From Protofrankia sp963555925 (GTDB lineage Bacteria > Actinomycetota > Actinomycetes > Frankiales > Frankiaceae): DNA of 64,000 nt. Where the stretch lies: contig CAUVXJ010000048.1 of NCBI GenBank assembly GCA_963555925.1, forward strand, positions 81,587 to 145,586, read 5' to 3'. The translations under genes were made by a program, and so were the position numbers. The notes under the pieces are model-generated. The model did no database searches and was not told where the DNA came from. It saw only the letters and a program-made list of their open reading frames with translations. Of this stretch, positions 50,610 through 58,497 are shown piece by piece (the stretch's first letter is position 1; each line of letters opens with the position of its first letter).

Positions 50610-51199
50610 CCGACTGGACCAGTACTCGTTACGCAGTGGTTGACCTGGAAGGCAACGGCCAGCGGCCGCCCGACATCATCGAGCTGGCCGTCGTCCCCAT
50701 CACCGACGGCGTCATCGGGGAGCCGGTCACGTGGCTGGTCCGGCCGGGCAGTCCCATCACCGGCTTCGCCCGGCGCATCCACGGCATCTCGGACGCGATG
50801 GTGGCCGAAGTGCCAACCTTCACCGACGTCGAAAAGGAGGTGCGCAGCGCCCTCGAAGGCCGCGTGTTTGTCGCCCACCACGCCTCCGTCGACCTCGGTG
50901 TGCTCCGGCGCAAGCTCACGAACTGGGAGCCGGGCGAAGTCTTCGACACCTTGAAGCTGGCCCGCCGGCTGCGGCCCGACCAGACCAGCTACCGCATGGG
51001 CGCGCTCGTCGCCGCCTTTGACCTGGCCAAGGGTCTGCCGCCTAAGCTGCGGCCCCACCGCGCCACCTACGACGCCCTGGTTACGGCCCGGCTGTTCGTC
51101 GTACTGGCCTCGCACCCGGACGGCGGCCCCCGCAACCTCGACGAACTTCGCACCACGAAACCAGGAGGCGGCGATGACCAAGCTGCGGCCCTTTTCTGA
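50606..51199 (+). CDS. DEDDh 3'-5' exonuclease
   Basis: DnaQ-like exonuclease, 197 residues. Exo I motif VVDLEGNG (D-x-E), Exo II in FVAHHASVDLGVL and Exo III region PHRATYDALVTARLF (H...D) are present. No polymerase or helicase domain. Substrate could be DNA 3' ends or small oligonucleotides. Coupled to the radical SAM gene upstream (GTGA), and its end overlaps the thymidylate-kinase-like gene by 26 bases. Confidence 0.88.
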   Translation: MTDWTSTRYAVVDLEGNGQRPPDIIELAVVPITDGVIGEPVTWLVRPGSPITGFARRIHGISDAMVAEVPTFTDVEKEVRSALEGRVFVAHHASVDLGVLRRKLTNWEPGEVFDTLKLARRLRPDQTSYRMGALVAAFDLAKGLPPKLRPHRATYDALVTARLFVVLASHPDGGPRNLDELRTTKPGGGDDQAAALF

Positions 51200-51830
51200 C
51201 CACGAGCGGGGGCTGTTCATCAGCGTCGATGGACCCAGCGGTGCCGGAAAATCGACCCTGGTGCGCCACCTGGCTCAGCTGCTCGTGGCCGAAGGCCAGG
51301 ACATCCACCTCACCGCGGAACCCTCGGCTGGACCCATCGGGGCGCTGGCCCGCGAGCTGACCGAGACCGTCACCGGCCACGCGCTGGCCTGCCTTTATGC
51401 CGCCGACCGCTACCACCACATGGAAACCGAAATCCGGCCGCACCTGGGAGCCGGGAAAACCGTTATCTCCGACCGCTACCTCCCCTCCGGCCTCGTCATG
51501 CAGCGCTTCGACGGCATCGACCCGGCTTTCCTCTGGTCGCTGAACGCCGAAGCCGACCGCCCCGATCTGTGCGTCATCTTGGAAGCCGACCCCGAGGTTA
51601 TCGGCCGCCGCCTGATTGAGCGGGGCGCTCACAACCGCTTCCAACTCACACCGGGCTCCAGCCACGCCGAAACCTATTTTTACCGGCAAGCTACCGACCG
51701 CCTGATCCAAGCCGGCTTCGATGTTTTGCGCGTCGACTGTAGCCAGCGTCCACCCGAACGGGTCGCCGCCGGTATCCGGGACCGACTGATGAGCTTCTTC
51801 GCCACACCCGCCACGGAAACCCCGGCCTAG
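51174..51830 (+). CDS. Thymidylate kinase-like protein 1
   Basis: P-loop nucleoside monophosphate kinase, 218 residues. Walker A VDGPSGAGKST, the DR motif SDRYLPSGLVMQR and the LID region RRLIERGAHNRFQL are seen. Housekeeping dTMP kinase makes dTDP; a cassette-borne pair suggests a special dNMP or modified nucleotide. GGAGG lies 6 bases before the ATG. Close relative of the second kinase at 55295 (shared ADRPDL and DRY-SGLV-QR-DG blocks). A hairpin-forming spacer follows. Confidence 0.88.
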   Translation: MTKLRPFSDHERGLFISVDGPSGAGKSTLVRHLAQLLVAEGQDIHLTAEPSAGPIGALARELTETVTGHALACLYAADRYHHMETEIRPHLGAGKTVISDRYLPSGLVMQRFDGIDPAFLWSLNAEADRPDLCVILEADPEVIGRRLIERGAHNRFQLTPGSSHAETYFYRQATDRLIQAGFDVLRVDCSQRPPERVAAGIRDRLMSFFATPATETPA

Positions 51831-51874
51831 CGTGCCGTCAATATATCAACGAAGGATCAACCTCGGCCCCCAAC

Positions 51875-51943
51875 GCAGGACCGGCGGCGCTGGATGGCGA
51901 TCCCTTTCACGGAGGCGACCGGGATACCCGCCGCCGGTCCTGT
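51875..51943. other. Long-range inverted repeat in the cassette spacer
   Basis: CAGGACCGGCGGCG and CGCCGCCGGTCCTG pair around a loop of about 40 bases between the first kinase and the resolvase-like gene. It is the only sizeable spacer in the cassette and may be an mRNA structure or a recombination site. Confidence 0.5.
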
Positions 51944-51975
51944 AACCACCCCACCACCCATAGGGAGGGAGCACC

Positions 51976-52353
51976 ATGCCCCAAACCGCCTACGGCTACA
52001 TCAGCCTGGAGGACGACGACGAAACCGAGGTCGAACGGCTGCATGACCTCATCACCGCCTTCGCCCGCGCCGAGGGCATGGCCATCGGGGAAATTTACGT
52101 CGACCGCAACATGCCTTCCGGTCGCATCGTGCGGTCCGCCCTGACGATGTTGCTCGACGCCGTTTTGCGCGTCGAACACAGCCTCATCGTAGTCCCCACC
52201 CCGGAGCACCTGTCCAACCTCCAACCCATACGCCGCGCCATTGAGGTGGAGATCGAGGGCCTCGGGGCGCGGGTGGTGACCATCACCGGCGGCGGTACGC
52301 CGCAGCTGCCACACCAGCGTCAGCCGGCTATTCCTCTGCCGAGGTCGGCATGA
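51976..52353 (+). CDS. Resolvase-N-like small protein
   Basis: 125 residues. AYGYISLEDDDETEVERLHD, ITAFARAEGMAIGEIYVDRN and IVRSALTMLLDAVLRVEHSL follow the layout of the serine recombinase catalytic domain (Y-x-x-S ... FxD ... R-x-x-L). There is no DNA-binding domain, so it is not a complete recombinase. GGGAGGG precedes the ATG. The stop overlaps the ATPase gene (ATGA). It may be a regulatory relative. Confidence 0.65.
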   Translation: MPQTAYGYISLEDDDETEVERLHDLITAFARAEGMAIGEIYVDRNMPSGRIVRSALTMLLDAVLRVEHSLIVVPTPEHLSNLQPIRRAIEVEIEGLGARVVTITGGGTPQLPHQRQPAIPLPRSA

Positions 52354-52991
52354 GCTTGCCGGTATCGCCGGACATCCACGCGCCGGCTTTCGCCCGGCAA
52401 CCTCCGGCCAATCTGCGGGTCAGCGTTCACCAGTTCGCCGCCGTCACGACGGCCCCGGGCCTCGCGCGTCGCCACGTGGCCGAAACCCTGCGGACCTGGG
52501 ACCTGGACCCGCTCACCGGCACCGCCGAGCTGTTGGTATCCGAACTTATGACCAATGCCGTCCGGGCCTCCGCCCGGCTGGATCACCACCCCTCGCGGGT
52601 GGCGCTGCGCGTGAGCTGGGCCGTCACCAGCTTGATAATCGAAGTCTGGGACCGTGACGATCAGCCGCCCGTTCTCCAGGAACAAAACGTAGACGCCGAG
52701 GGTGGGCGGGGGCTGTATATCGTCGAAGCCCTCAGTAAAAGCACCGCCTACTACCCGTCGCCCACCGGCCAGGGCAAGGTTACCTGGTGCCTCATGGAAG
52801 CACCCTTGCCGAGGCGGATGACGCTCGCCAAATCCCAGGCATCGTTTCCGCCGCTCCCACGTCGCCATGCTCAGGCCGGACCCGCCGCTCCCCTTGATGT
52901 CTTCGACGACATGGCGGTTTTGCGGCGAGTCCTGGACGGCCTGCGCACCCTGGACAGCCGTCTGCCCCGAGGTGACGCTATGAGACACTAG
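52350..52991 (+). CDS. RsbW/SpoIIAB-like ATP-binding protein
   Basis: GHKL-type ATPase domain of the anti-sigma/serine kinase class, 213 residues. The N box is ELLVSELMTNAVRAS. The G1/G2 region is WDRDDQPPVLQEQNVDAEGG, then RGLYIVEALS. The C-terminal 60 residues are basic/proline-rich without known fold. Such proteins in actinomycetes often sit next to XRE/DUF397 genes and act in partner switching. Coupled (ATGA) to the resolvase-like gene. Confidence 0.85.
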   Translation: MSLPVSPDIHAPAFARQPPANLRVSVHQFAAVTTAPGLARRHVAETLRTWDLDPLTGTAELLVSELMTNAVRASARLDHHPSRVALRVSWAVTSLIIEVWDRDDQPPVLQEQNVDAEGGRGLYIVEALSKSTAYYPSPTGQGKVTWCLMEAPLPRRMTLAKSQASFPPLPRRHAQAGPAAPLDVFDDMAVLRRVLDGLRTLDSRLPRGDAMRH

Positions 52992-53038
52992 GCCGACCGA
53001 TTAGTGCCCATTCCCGCCCCGTTTCGGAGTCTTTCGTT

Positions 53039-53848
53039 ATGCAGCCGCACGCAGATTGCTGGATGACCGAGTATCCCGCCTGGCTCCCTACAGAAAATGG
53101 GGCACGCCGCGTTTTTGCACTACCGGACGGGAGTCGGGTGTTGGCGGACGTCGAAGGTGACGACCTCACCCTTACCTCACTCAGCGGGAATACCCCGCAA
53201 CCACTGGTGGATTACTTCGTTCTGCCAGATGGCGCGGCTAAGGCTCTCCCAGAGCTGGCGACGGCGCTCGCGGATCTGGGCCAGGTCGGACGCTTCCGCA
53301 ATCCCTCCCTGTGGGAGGCGCTCGCCACCGGCATTTTGCGTCAGGTCATCCGGGCCGGGCAGTCGAAGAAGCTCTACCGGGAGTTGTGCGCGGCCCACGG
53401 GCAAAGCGTGCCCCTGCCGGACGGCGACACCTACGCTCTGTTTCCGGCGCCGGAAACCGTCCTGGATATTACCGACGCTCAATTTGACGAACTCGGCTTG
53501 GCCTTTAAGCGAATGCCGCTGCGGGCCGCCGCCACCGCCTATCTCAGCAACGGAATGCAGTGGACCAGCCTCCCACGGCCCGCGCTCATCGACGAACTCC
53601 AAAGCGTCCGTCGCATCGGTCCGTGGACGGCCGGGGCCGCCGTTGCGGACTTCACCAATGATTGGGGCCTCTACCCCTACGCGGATCTGGCCGTTCGTAC
53701 CTGGGCACACCGGGCCGCCCCGTCGCACCTTTGGTATCACAACGAACGAGTGTTCGGCACCCAGTGGCGGCATCTAGCCGGCGAGCACCTTTCCACCCTG
53801 ACGCTTCTCACCCTCGCTTGGGGATCACGCCATGGAGACATCGGATGA
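53039..53848 (+). CDS. HhH-GPD DNA glycosylase (AlkA-like)
   Basis: 269 residues. An N-terminal beta domain is followed by the helix-hairpin-helix and catalytic region: LWEALATGILRQVIRAGQSK, LQSVRRIGPWTAGAAVADF and YPYADLAVRTWA, with the conserved aspartate after the hairpin. AlkA-type enzymes remove alkylated or deaminated bases. In this cassette it may remove a modified base. GGAG lies eight bases before the ATG. The next gene starts 17 bases before its stop. Confidence 0.8.
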   Translation: MQPHADCWMTEYPAWLPTENGARRVFALPDGSRVLADVEGDDLTLTSLSGNTPQPLVDYFVLPDGAAKALPELATALADLGQVGRFRNPSLWEALATGILRQVIRAGQSKKLYRELCAAHGQSVPLPDGDTYALFPAPETVLDITDAQFDELGLAFKRMPLRAAATAYLSNGMQWTSLPRPALIDELQSVRRIGPWTAGAAVADFTNDWGLYPYADLAVRTWAHRAAPSHLWYHNERVFGTQWRHLAGEHLSTLTLLTLAWGSRHGDIG

Positions 53849-55298
53849 AGGGCTGGTTGCTGGCGCCGACTTAAACCGGCCCCTCGACGCCCTGTTTATC
53901 AACGCCCCGCTGCGCGATTACAGCCTGCGGCCCCGCGTCAACGACTTCACGTTGCCGGTGCTCGGCATGGCCTACATCGCCACCTATGCCGCCGCGCAAG
54001 GCTTCAACGTCGGGGTGCTCGACGCCGAAGCTCTGGGGCTTGGGGTGAAGGAGACGTACCAGCTCGTCAACCGTCGGGGTCCGCGCTGGGCCGGCTTCAA
54101 CCTCCTGGCCCCCACCTACGAGATGAGCGCCCAGATTGCAGACGGCCTGGACCCGGGCATCATGGTGATGGTCGGCGGCCACCAGGCGAAGGCCATGCCG
54201 GAGGCCGTCATTACTGACCCGCGCTTTGACCAGCTCGAAGCCCTGGTGCTCGGCGAGGGCGAAACGCGGGTGGTGGAGCTGCTACGGGACAAGCGCTCGC
54301 GGGCTGAGCTGCCCGGCGTCATGTGGCTTGATCCCATCCTCCACCGGCCTGCTACGGGGGGCCGTCCTGGCACCAGCCACCACCTCGCCCCGGATATCGA
54401 CGAGCTGCCGTTTGTGGACCGGCGGTTTCTGGCGGATGACCCCTACCGCGCCCCGGACGGCCGCCTGGAGGCCAACCTCGTCGGTGCCCGCGGCTGCCCC
54501 TACGACTGCTCTTTCTGCGGAGCCGCCGTCAGCGCCAACCCGGACGTAACCATCCGCACCCGCACCCCTGGCAACATCATCTCCGAGATGGACGCGCTGC
54601 ACGCCGGCTACGGTGTGACCGCCTTCCGCTTCGTGGATGATCTGTTCCTCGGCTACGAGCAGTTCATCCGCCGCTGCATGGCCGCCTTCACCGAGCACCA
54701 GATCGGCGGCCGGTACGTCTGGGACGCCACCGGGCGCATCAACATCCTGTACCGGGCCGACGACGCCTTGCTTGATCGGCTTGCCGCCAACGGCTTGCGC
54801 GAGGTCGCCCTCGGGGTCGAGTCCGGCAGCGAGCGGCTGCTCGGGTACATGGGTAAGCGCATCACCCCGGACATGACCCGGGCCGTTGTCCGCCGTCTGA
54901 CCGAGCGCGGCATCTCGGTCAAGGGCTACTTCATCCTGGGCTTCCCCACCGAAACCCGGGAGGAACTGGCCGCCACCATGGGGCACGTCCGGGAGCTGTG
55001 GGAGGTGGCGGACGCTCACCCTGGCAACTTCCGGGCCAGCGTCTTCGAGTTTCGGCCGTACCCAGGTACCCCGGAGTGGGACCGGCTGCTGTCGACCGGC
55101 CAGTACGAGCCGAAGCAGCTGCTCGACTACACCGCCGTTGACCTCACCGAGGATGGGGTGGATGAGGCCATGCGGGGCCGCGACGAGTTCAACTTCTCCG
55201 TCAACCTCCAGTTCGGGGAGGCCAGCGTGGACGAGGTGCGGACTGCCCTGGTGGAGCTGTCCCGCGAGCAACACGCGCGTTTGAGCGGCCGACGATGA
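53832..55298 (+). CDS. Radical SAM protein 2 with B12-binding-like N domain
   Basis: 488 residues. The N-terminal part (DALFINAPLRDYSLRPRVND, PVLGMAYIATYAAAQGFNVG, GIMVMVGGHQAKAMPEAV) has the Rossmann-like cobalamin-binding layout of B12 radical SAM enzymes. The cluster motif GCPYDCSFCGAA follows at about 219-230, with a C-terminal barrel (ALGVESGSERLLGYMGKR, GYFILGFPTETREEL). Class B members methylate or rearrange carbon skeletons. The start overlaps the glycosylase gene; the end shares ATGA with kinase 2. Confidence 0.9.
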   Translation: METSDEGLVAGADLNRPLDALFINAPLRDYSLRPRVNDFTLPVLGMAYIATYAAAQGFNVGVLDAEALGLGVKETYQLVNRRGPRWAGFNLLAPTYEMSAQIADGLDPGIMVMVGGHQAKAMPEAVITDPRFDQLEALVLGEGETRVVELLRDKRSRAELPGVMWLDPILHRPATGGRPGTSHHLAPDIDELPFVDRRFLADDPYRAPDGRLEANLVGARGCPYDCSFCGAAVSANPDVTIRTRTPGNIISEMDALHAGYGVTAFRFVDDLFLGYEQFIRRCMAAFTEHQIGGRYVWDATGRINILYRADDALLDRLAANGLREVALGVESGSERLLGYMGKRITPDMTRAVVRRLTERGISVKGYFILGFPTETREELAATMGHVRELWEVADAHPGNFRASVFEFRPYPGTPEWDRLLSTGQYEPKQLLDYTAVDLTEDGVDEAMRGRDEFNFSVNLQFGEASVDEVRTALVELSREQHARLSGRR

Positions 55299-55924
55299 GT
55301 AGCGGCTTCTTCGTGGCCATCGACGGACCCAGCGGCGTCGGCAAGACCACCGTTACGCACATCCTGGCCCGGCAGCTCATCGGCCGGGGCTTGTCAGTGC
55401 TCACCACCAAGGAGCCCACCGCCACACCGCTCGGCAACCTGACCCGCTTCGGCACCGACGATTACCGGGGCCTGGCCCTGGCCTGCCTGGTGGCGGCCGA
55501 CCGCTACCAGCACCTCGAAACCGAAATTCGGCCTGCCCTGGCCGCCGGCACCGTCGTGGTGTGCGACCGCTACGTGGCATCGTCCCTCGTGCTGCAACGT
55601 CTCGACGGCGTACCGGCTGAGTTCCTGGAGGTACTGGCTGCCCAAGCCGACCGGCCCGATCTGACCGTCATCCTCGCCGGCGACCCCACCCGCTCGCGGG
55701 AACGAGCTAAGCAACGCGGCCTCTACAGCCGTTTCCACCGCGGCGGGGCGGAAGCCGGCGTAGCCGAAGCCGGGGGCTACCGGGCCGTCGCGGCCAAGCT
55801 GGAGGCCGGCGGCTACGCCGTCCTGGTCCACGACATCGGGGATCAGACGGGCGAAGAGGTCGCCGCCGTCCTGGCATCGTCGGTGCTTACCCGGCTGACA
55901 GGCACACCGGCCGCTCCTTCTTGA
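55295..55924 (+). CDS. Thymidylate kinase-like protein 2
   Basis: 209 residues. Walker A IDGPSGVGKTT, CDRYVASSLVLQRLDG and the LID-like RAKQRGLYSRFHRGG. It is a clear paralog of the 51174 kinase but has its own LID and C terminus. Coupled to radical SAM 2 (ATGA), as kinase 1 is grouped with radical SAM 1 and the exonuclease. This suggests two parallel radical SAM-kinase modules. Its 3' end overlaps the convergent CYTH gene by 82 bases. Confidence 0.88.
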   Translation: MSSGFFVAIDGPSGVGKTTVTHILARQLIGRGLSVLTTKEPTATPLGNLTRFGTDDYRGLALACLVAADRYQHLETEIRPALAAGTVVVCDRYVASSLVLQRLDGVPAEFLEVLAAQADRPDLTVILAGDPTRSRERAKQRGLYSRFHRGGAEAGVAEAGGYRAVAAKLEAGGYAVLVHDIGDQTGEEVAAVLASSVLTRLTGTPAAPS

Positions 55925-56451
55925 GCCGCCCGTACCAGCGAGTCATACGTCAGTGCTGTACGCCGGGCCTCGGTCCCGAGGGTCGAGACGAAGGCGGCCA
56001 GCTCGTCTTGAACGCCGGCGGTTGACTGGTCGGCTGGCACCATCCGCTCCAGCTCCAAGAAGGTGCCGACGTTTTCAACTTCGTCCAGGCACAGCGACAC
56101 TTCGCCATGCCGGCCGGTACGGCGGGACTTTGCGATGCGCACCGTGGCCCAGTAGCCCATGCGCAAAATCGCCTGATGCATCTGCTCCCGGTCCACCACC
56201 TCGGTTTCGTATTCCAAACAGTCTTGAGCGTTCGCGCCCGGCTGCTTGAAGGTAAACCAGTGGCGGCCGTTCACGGTACGCAGGCGCAGGAATGGCAGGC
56301 CAAGCCGGCTGTCCCCGAAGGACCAGCCGACCGGGGCGAAAGCCTGGTCGTCTTGAAAGACCGGCTCTCCCAGCTTGACGCCACGCGCTCCCAGGGCCGC
56401 AAGCAGCGTCGCCGGGTCGGCCACCTCATATTTAACCTCAACCTCGCGCAC
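55843..56451 (-). CDS. CYTH-domain phosphohydrolase/cyclase-like protein
   Basis: 202 residues. The signature ExExK is at the start (REVEVKYEV). WFTFKQPGANAQDCLEYETE, SRRTGRHGEVSLCLDEVENV and GTFLELERMV give the tunnel residues of CYTH enzymes (class IV adenylate cyclase/thiamine triphosphatase group), which act on triphosphates. GTG at 56451 is chosen because GGAAGG lies six bases before it. It converges on, and overlaps, kinase 2, so antisense effects are possible. A triphosphate-handling enzyme beside nucleotide kinases fits a nucleotide-based system. Confidence 0.85.
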   Translation of the reverse strand: MREVEVKYEVADPATLLAALGARGVKLGEPVFQDDQAFAPVGWSFGDSRLGLPFLRLRTVNGRHWFTFKQPGANAQDCLEYETEVVDREQMHQAILRMGYWATVRIAKSRRTGRHGEVSLCLDEVENVGTFLELERMVPADQSTAGVQDELAAFVSTLGTEARRTALTYDSLVRAAQEGAAGVPVSRVSTDDARTAATSSPV

Positions 56452-56661
56452 CAGCAACCTTCCGTCGATGAACCAGTAGGCTCAATTTTAGCTGACTCTC
56501 CGGGACTCTGGAACGTTATTCAAAACCTGATTGAGAGCTTCTCCGGGCAGTCGATCTCACCAACGTTCGATCAAGATCTGCGTGTCGCGCAGACAACGGT
56601 CCTTCCCGTTAGTATTGGTTCAGTCGTCGAACATCGCCAATACCAATCGAGGGAAAGACCG

Positions 56662-57495
56662 TTGCGATACCAGCGCACCACCGGCTTGATGCTGACGCAG
56701 ATGCAGGAACTTGTCGCGCGCGTTAGGAGCTCCTTGAAAGAGCCGTGGAACAAGAAAACCGGCCGACCGAAGGCGTCCGGGCTGTACAGGGCGGTCGAGA
56801 CCGCATGCATGTACCTACGGCAGAATGCCACCGAGGAATTTTTGGGCGATCTACGAGGCATCTCCCAAGCCACGGTCTCGTGAATTATCACTACGCTGGT
56901 GCCCATCGTGAAGGCCGTCCTCGAGGAGTTCGTGCCAGACGTCGAGGAGGCCATCGAGATGGTCAACAGGCGGGTGTGCCTGGTCGACGGCACCATCACT
57001 CCCTGCTGGTCCTACGACGACCAGCCCGACTTGTGGAGCCGCAAATAGGGCACCACGGGGTTCAACGCACAGCTGGTGAGCGTGCTCGACGGGAATGCGG
57101 TCTACGTCTCCGACCCGCTGCCCGGCAAGACTCATGACGCTCAAGCTTTCGCCGATACACCCGTCACGGAGATCGTCAAACATTCTGGCAGTGGAATCGG
57201 CGACAAAGGCTACCAAGGATGCAGCGGCATGGCCACGCCACAAAAAACGCCACGCGACGGTGAGCTCAGCAAGAACGACAAAAAATGCAACACCGAGATC
57301 TCTGCGCTTCGGGCACCCATCGAGCAGCTCATCGCACACTTCAAGTCGTGGCGCATATTTCACACCGACTACCGACGCCTGTATAACACCTATCATGATG
57401 CATATGACGCCGCTTGTGGCTTGTTCTTCTTCTCACTCGAATGGGGTGGTGCAGCGCTGCCGGTACCGCAGCCTGCGGTGCACGATCGCCAATGA
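56662..57495 (+). pseudogene. IS5-type transposase with two in-frame stops
   Basis: One continuous frame of 277 codons: HTH part (YRAVETACMYLRQNATEEFL), DDE part (RRVCLVDGTITPCWSYDDQP, LVSVLDGNAVYVSDPLPGKT, GDKGYQGCSGMATPQK and the C-terminal RAPIEQLIAHFKSWR). TGA at 56881 and TAG at 57046 interrupt it; otherwise it is intact. An inverted repeat (CGGTCCTTCCCG... at 56599 with GGGAAAGACCG at 56651) precedes the start. Recently inactivated, or read through. Confidence 0.85.
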
Positions 57496-57943
57496 TCGTC
57501 ACCTGCCAGTCGATCTGCTCGCTGTCCTCGGTCCCCAGCGGTTCGAACGCCGCCCCGCACCCGGCGCAGGTCCGCTCGGCGGCGGGCACATCGTGGATCT
57601 CCTCCCGGGTCTCCAGATGGGAGTAGTCCCGCCGGCCGTGGCCCGGGCTTCCCCGGCGCTGCCCACGCCGGGCCGGGGCGGCGCCCGAGCTGGCACTGTC
57701 CCGCTCATCCTGACCGTCAGGGTGCGCCGTCTCCTGCCGGTCCGGGGCCGGGCCGGTCTTCTCCGAAGAGCGACCGAACAGCATCCGGCTCAGGACCGCG
57801 ACCTGTTCGGCGAGATCCATGGTCCGCTGGCTGGTCTCGGTCAGGCGGGATCGCACGTCCGCCAGCTGCGCTTCGGCCCGCTCGGCACGCTCACGCCAGT
57901 ACGCCACATCGGCGACGTCATCGAGCACAGGCGTGGGCGGCAC
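57495..57943 (-). pseudogene. IS66-family transposase, N-terminal fragment
   Basis: Leucine-zipper part (VAYWRERAERAEAQLADVRS, LAEQVAVLSRMLFGRSSEKT), then the IS66 zinc-binding region (ERTCAGCGAAFEPLGTEDSE, QIDWQVT). The frame is cut at the right edge of the IS5-type copy, which apparently inserted here; the rest of IS66 is missing on the other side. Confidence 0.8.
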
Positions 57944-58131
57944 CCCATCCAGGACACACCAGCGGGCTCATCCCTGCCACGCGAACCACACCCAGGCTGT
58001 TCACGGACCGCCCCACCACCCCGCATCCACCCCTACAGCCCCGTGACAGGGCGGAACCAGCCGCCCCACGGCATCACCGAATACCTACCGCCCGGGAAGC
58101 GACATCCTCTGACGTCGACGCTCCGCTCGTC

Positions 58132-58286
58132 GAAGCCGCGGCGGTGGCCCAGGCCTGGTGCTCGGACGCCTTCCGCAGGGTCAGCTCGGCGGCGCCGCCC
58201 ACCACCGTGAACAGATCGCCGCTGTCCTGGGCTGGTAGCCGCCCGTCACCGCCGCGGACCGGGCAGCGCAGCGCAGGGAACCGACC
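58132..58286 (+). pseudogene. Partial duplicate of the acyl-CoA dehydrogenase 3' end
   Basis: 58132-58187 matches 44945-45000, and 58184-58286 matches 45089-45195 and its downstream noncoding bases, almost base for base (VAQAWCSDAFRRVS, then HHREQIAAVLGW equivalent). The 93 bp between are deleted. Same orientation as the intact gene, so the 13-kb interval lies between direct repeats. Confidence 0.85.
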
Positions 58287-58497
58287 CATGACGAGTGGAT
58301 GGTTGACACACATTTTCCACCCGAAAACCGGCGCCTCCTGGCGTCTTCCTTCCACTCGTCTGTTCCAGGTGATCACCGGCATCCACGCTGGTCGTGGACG
58401 CCGGCGACACCGACAAGCCCTGAGGTGGCGCTGCCGTCCCCGACCGGTAGGCGTCCGTCAGCAGTCAGCACTCCGTGCACTACTCCAGCTACTCCAG

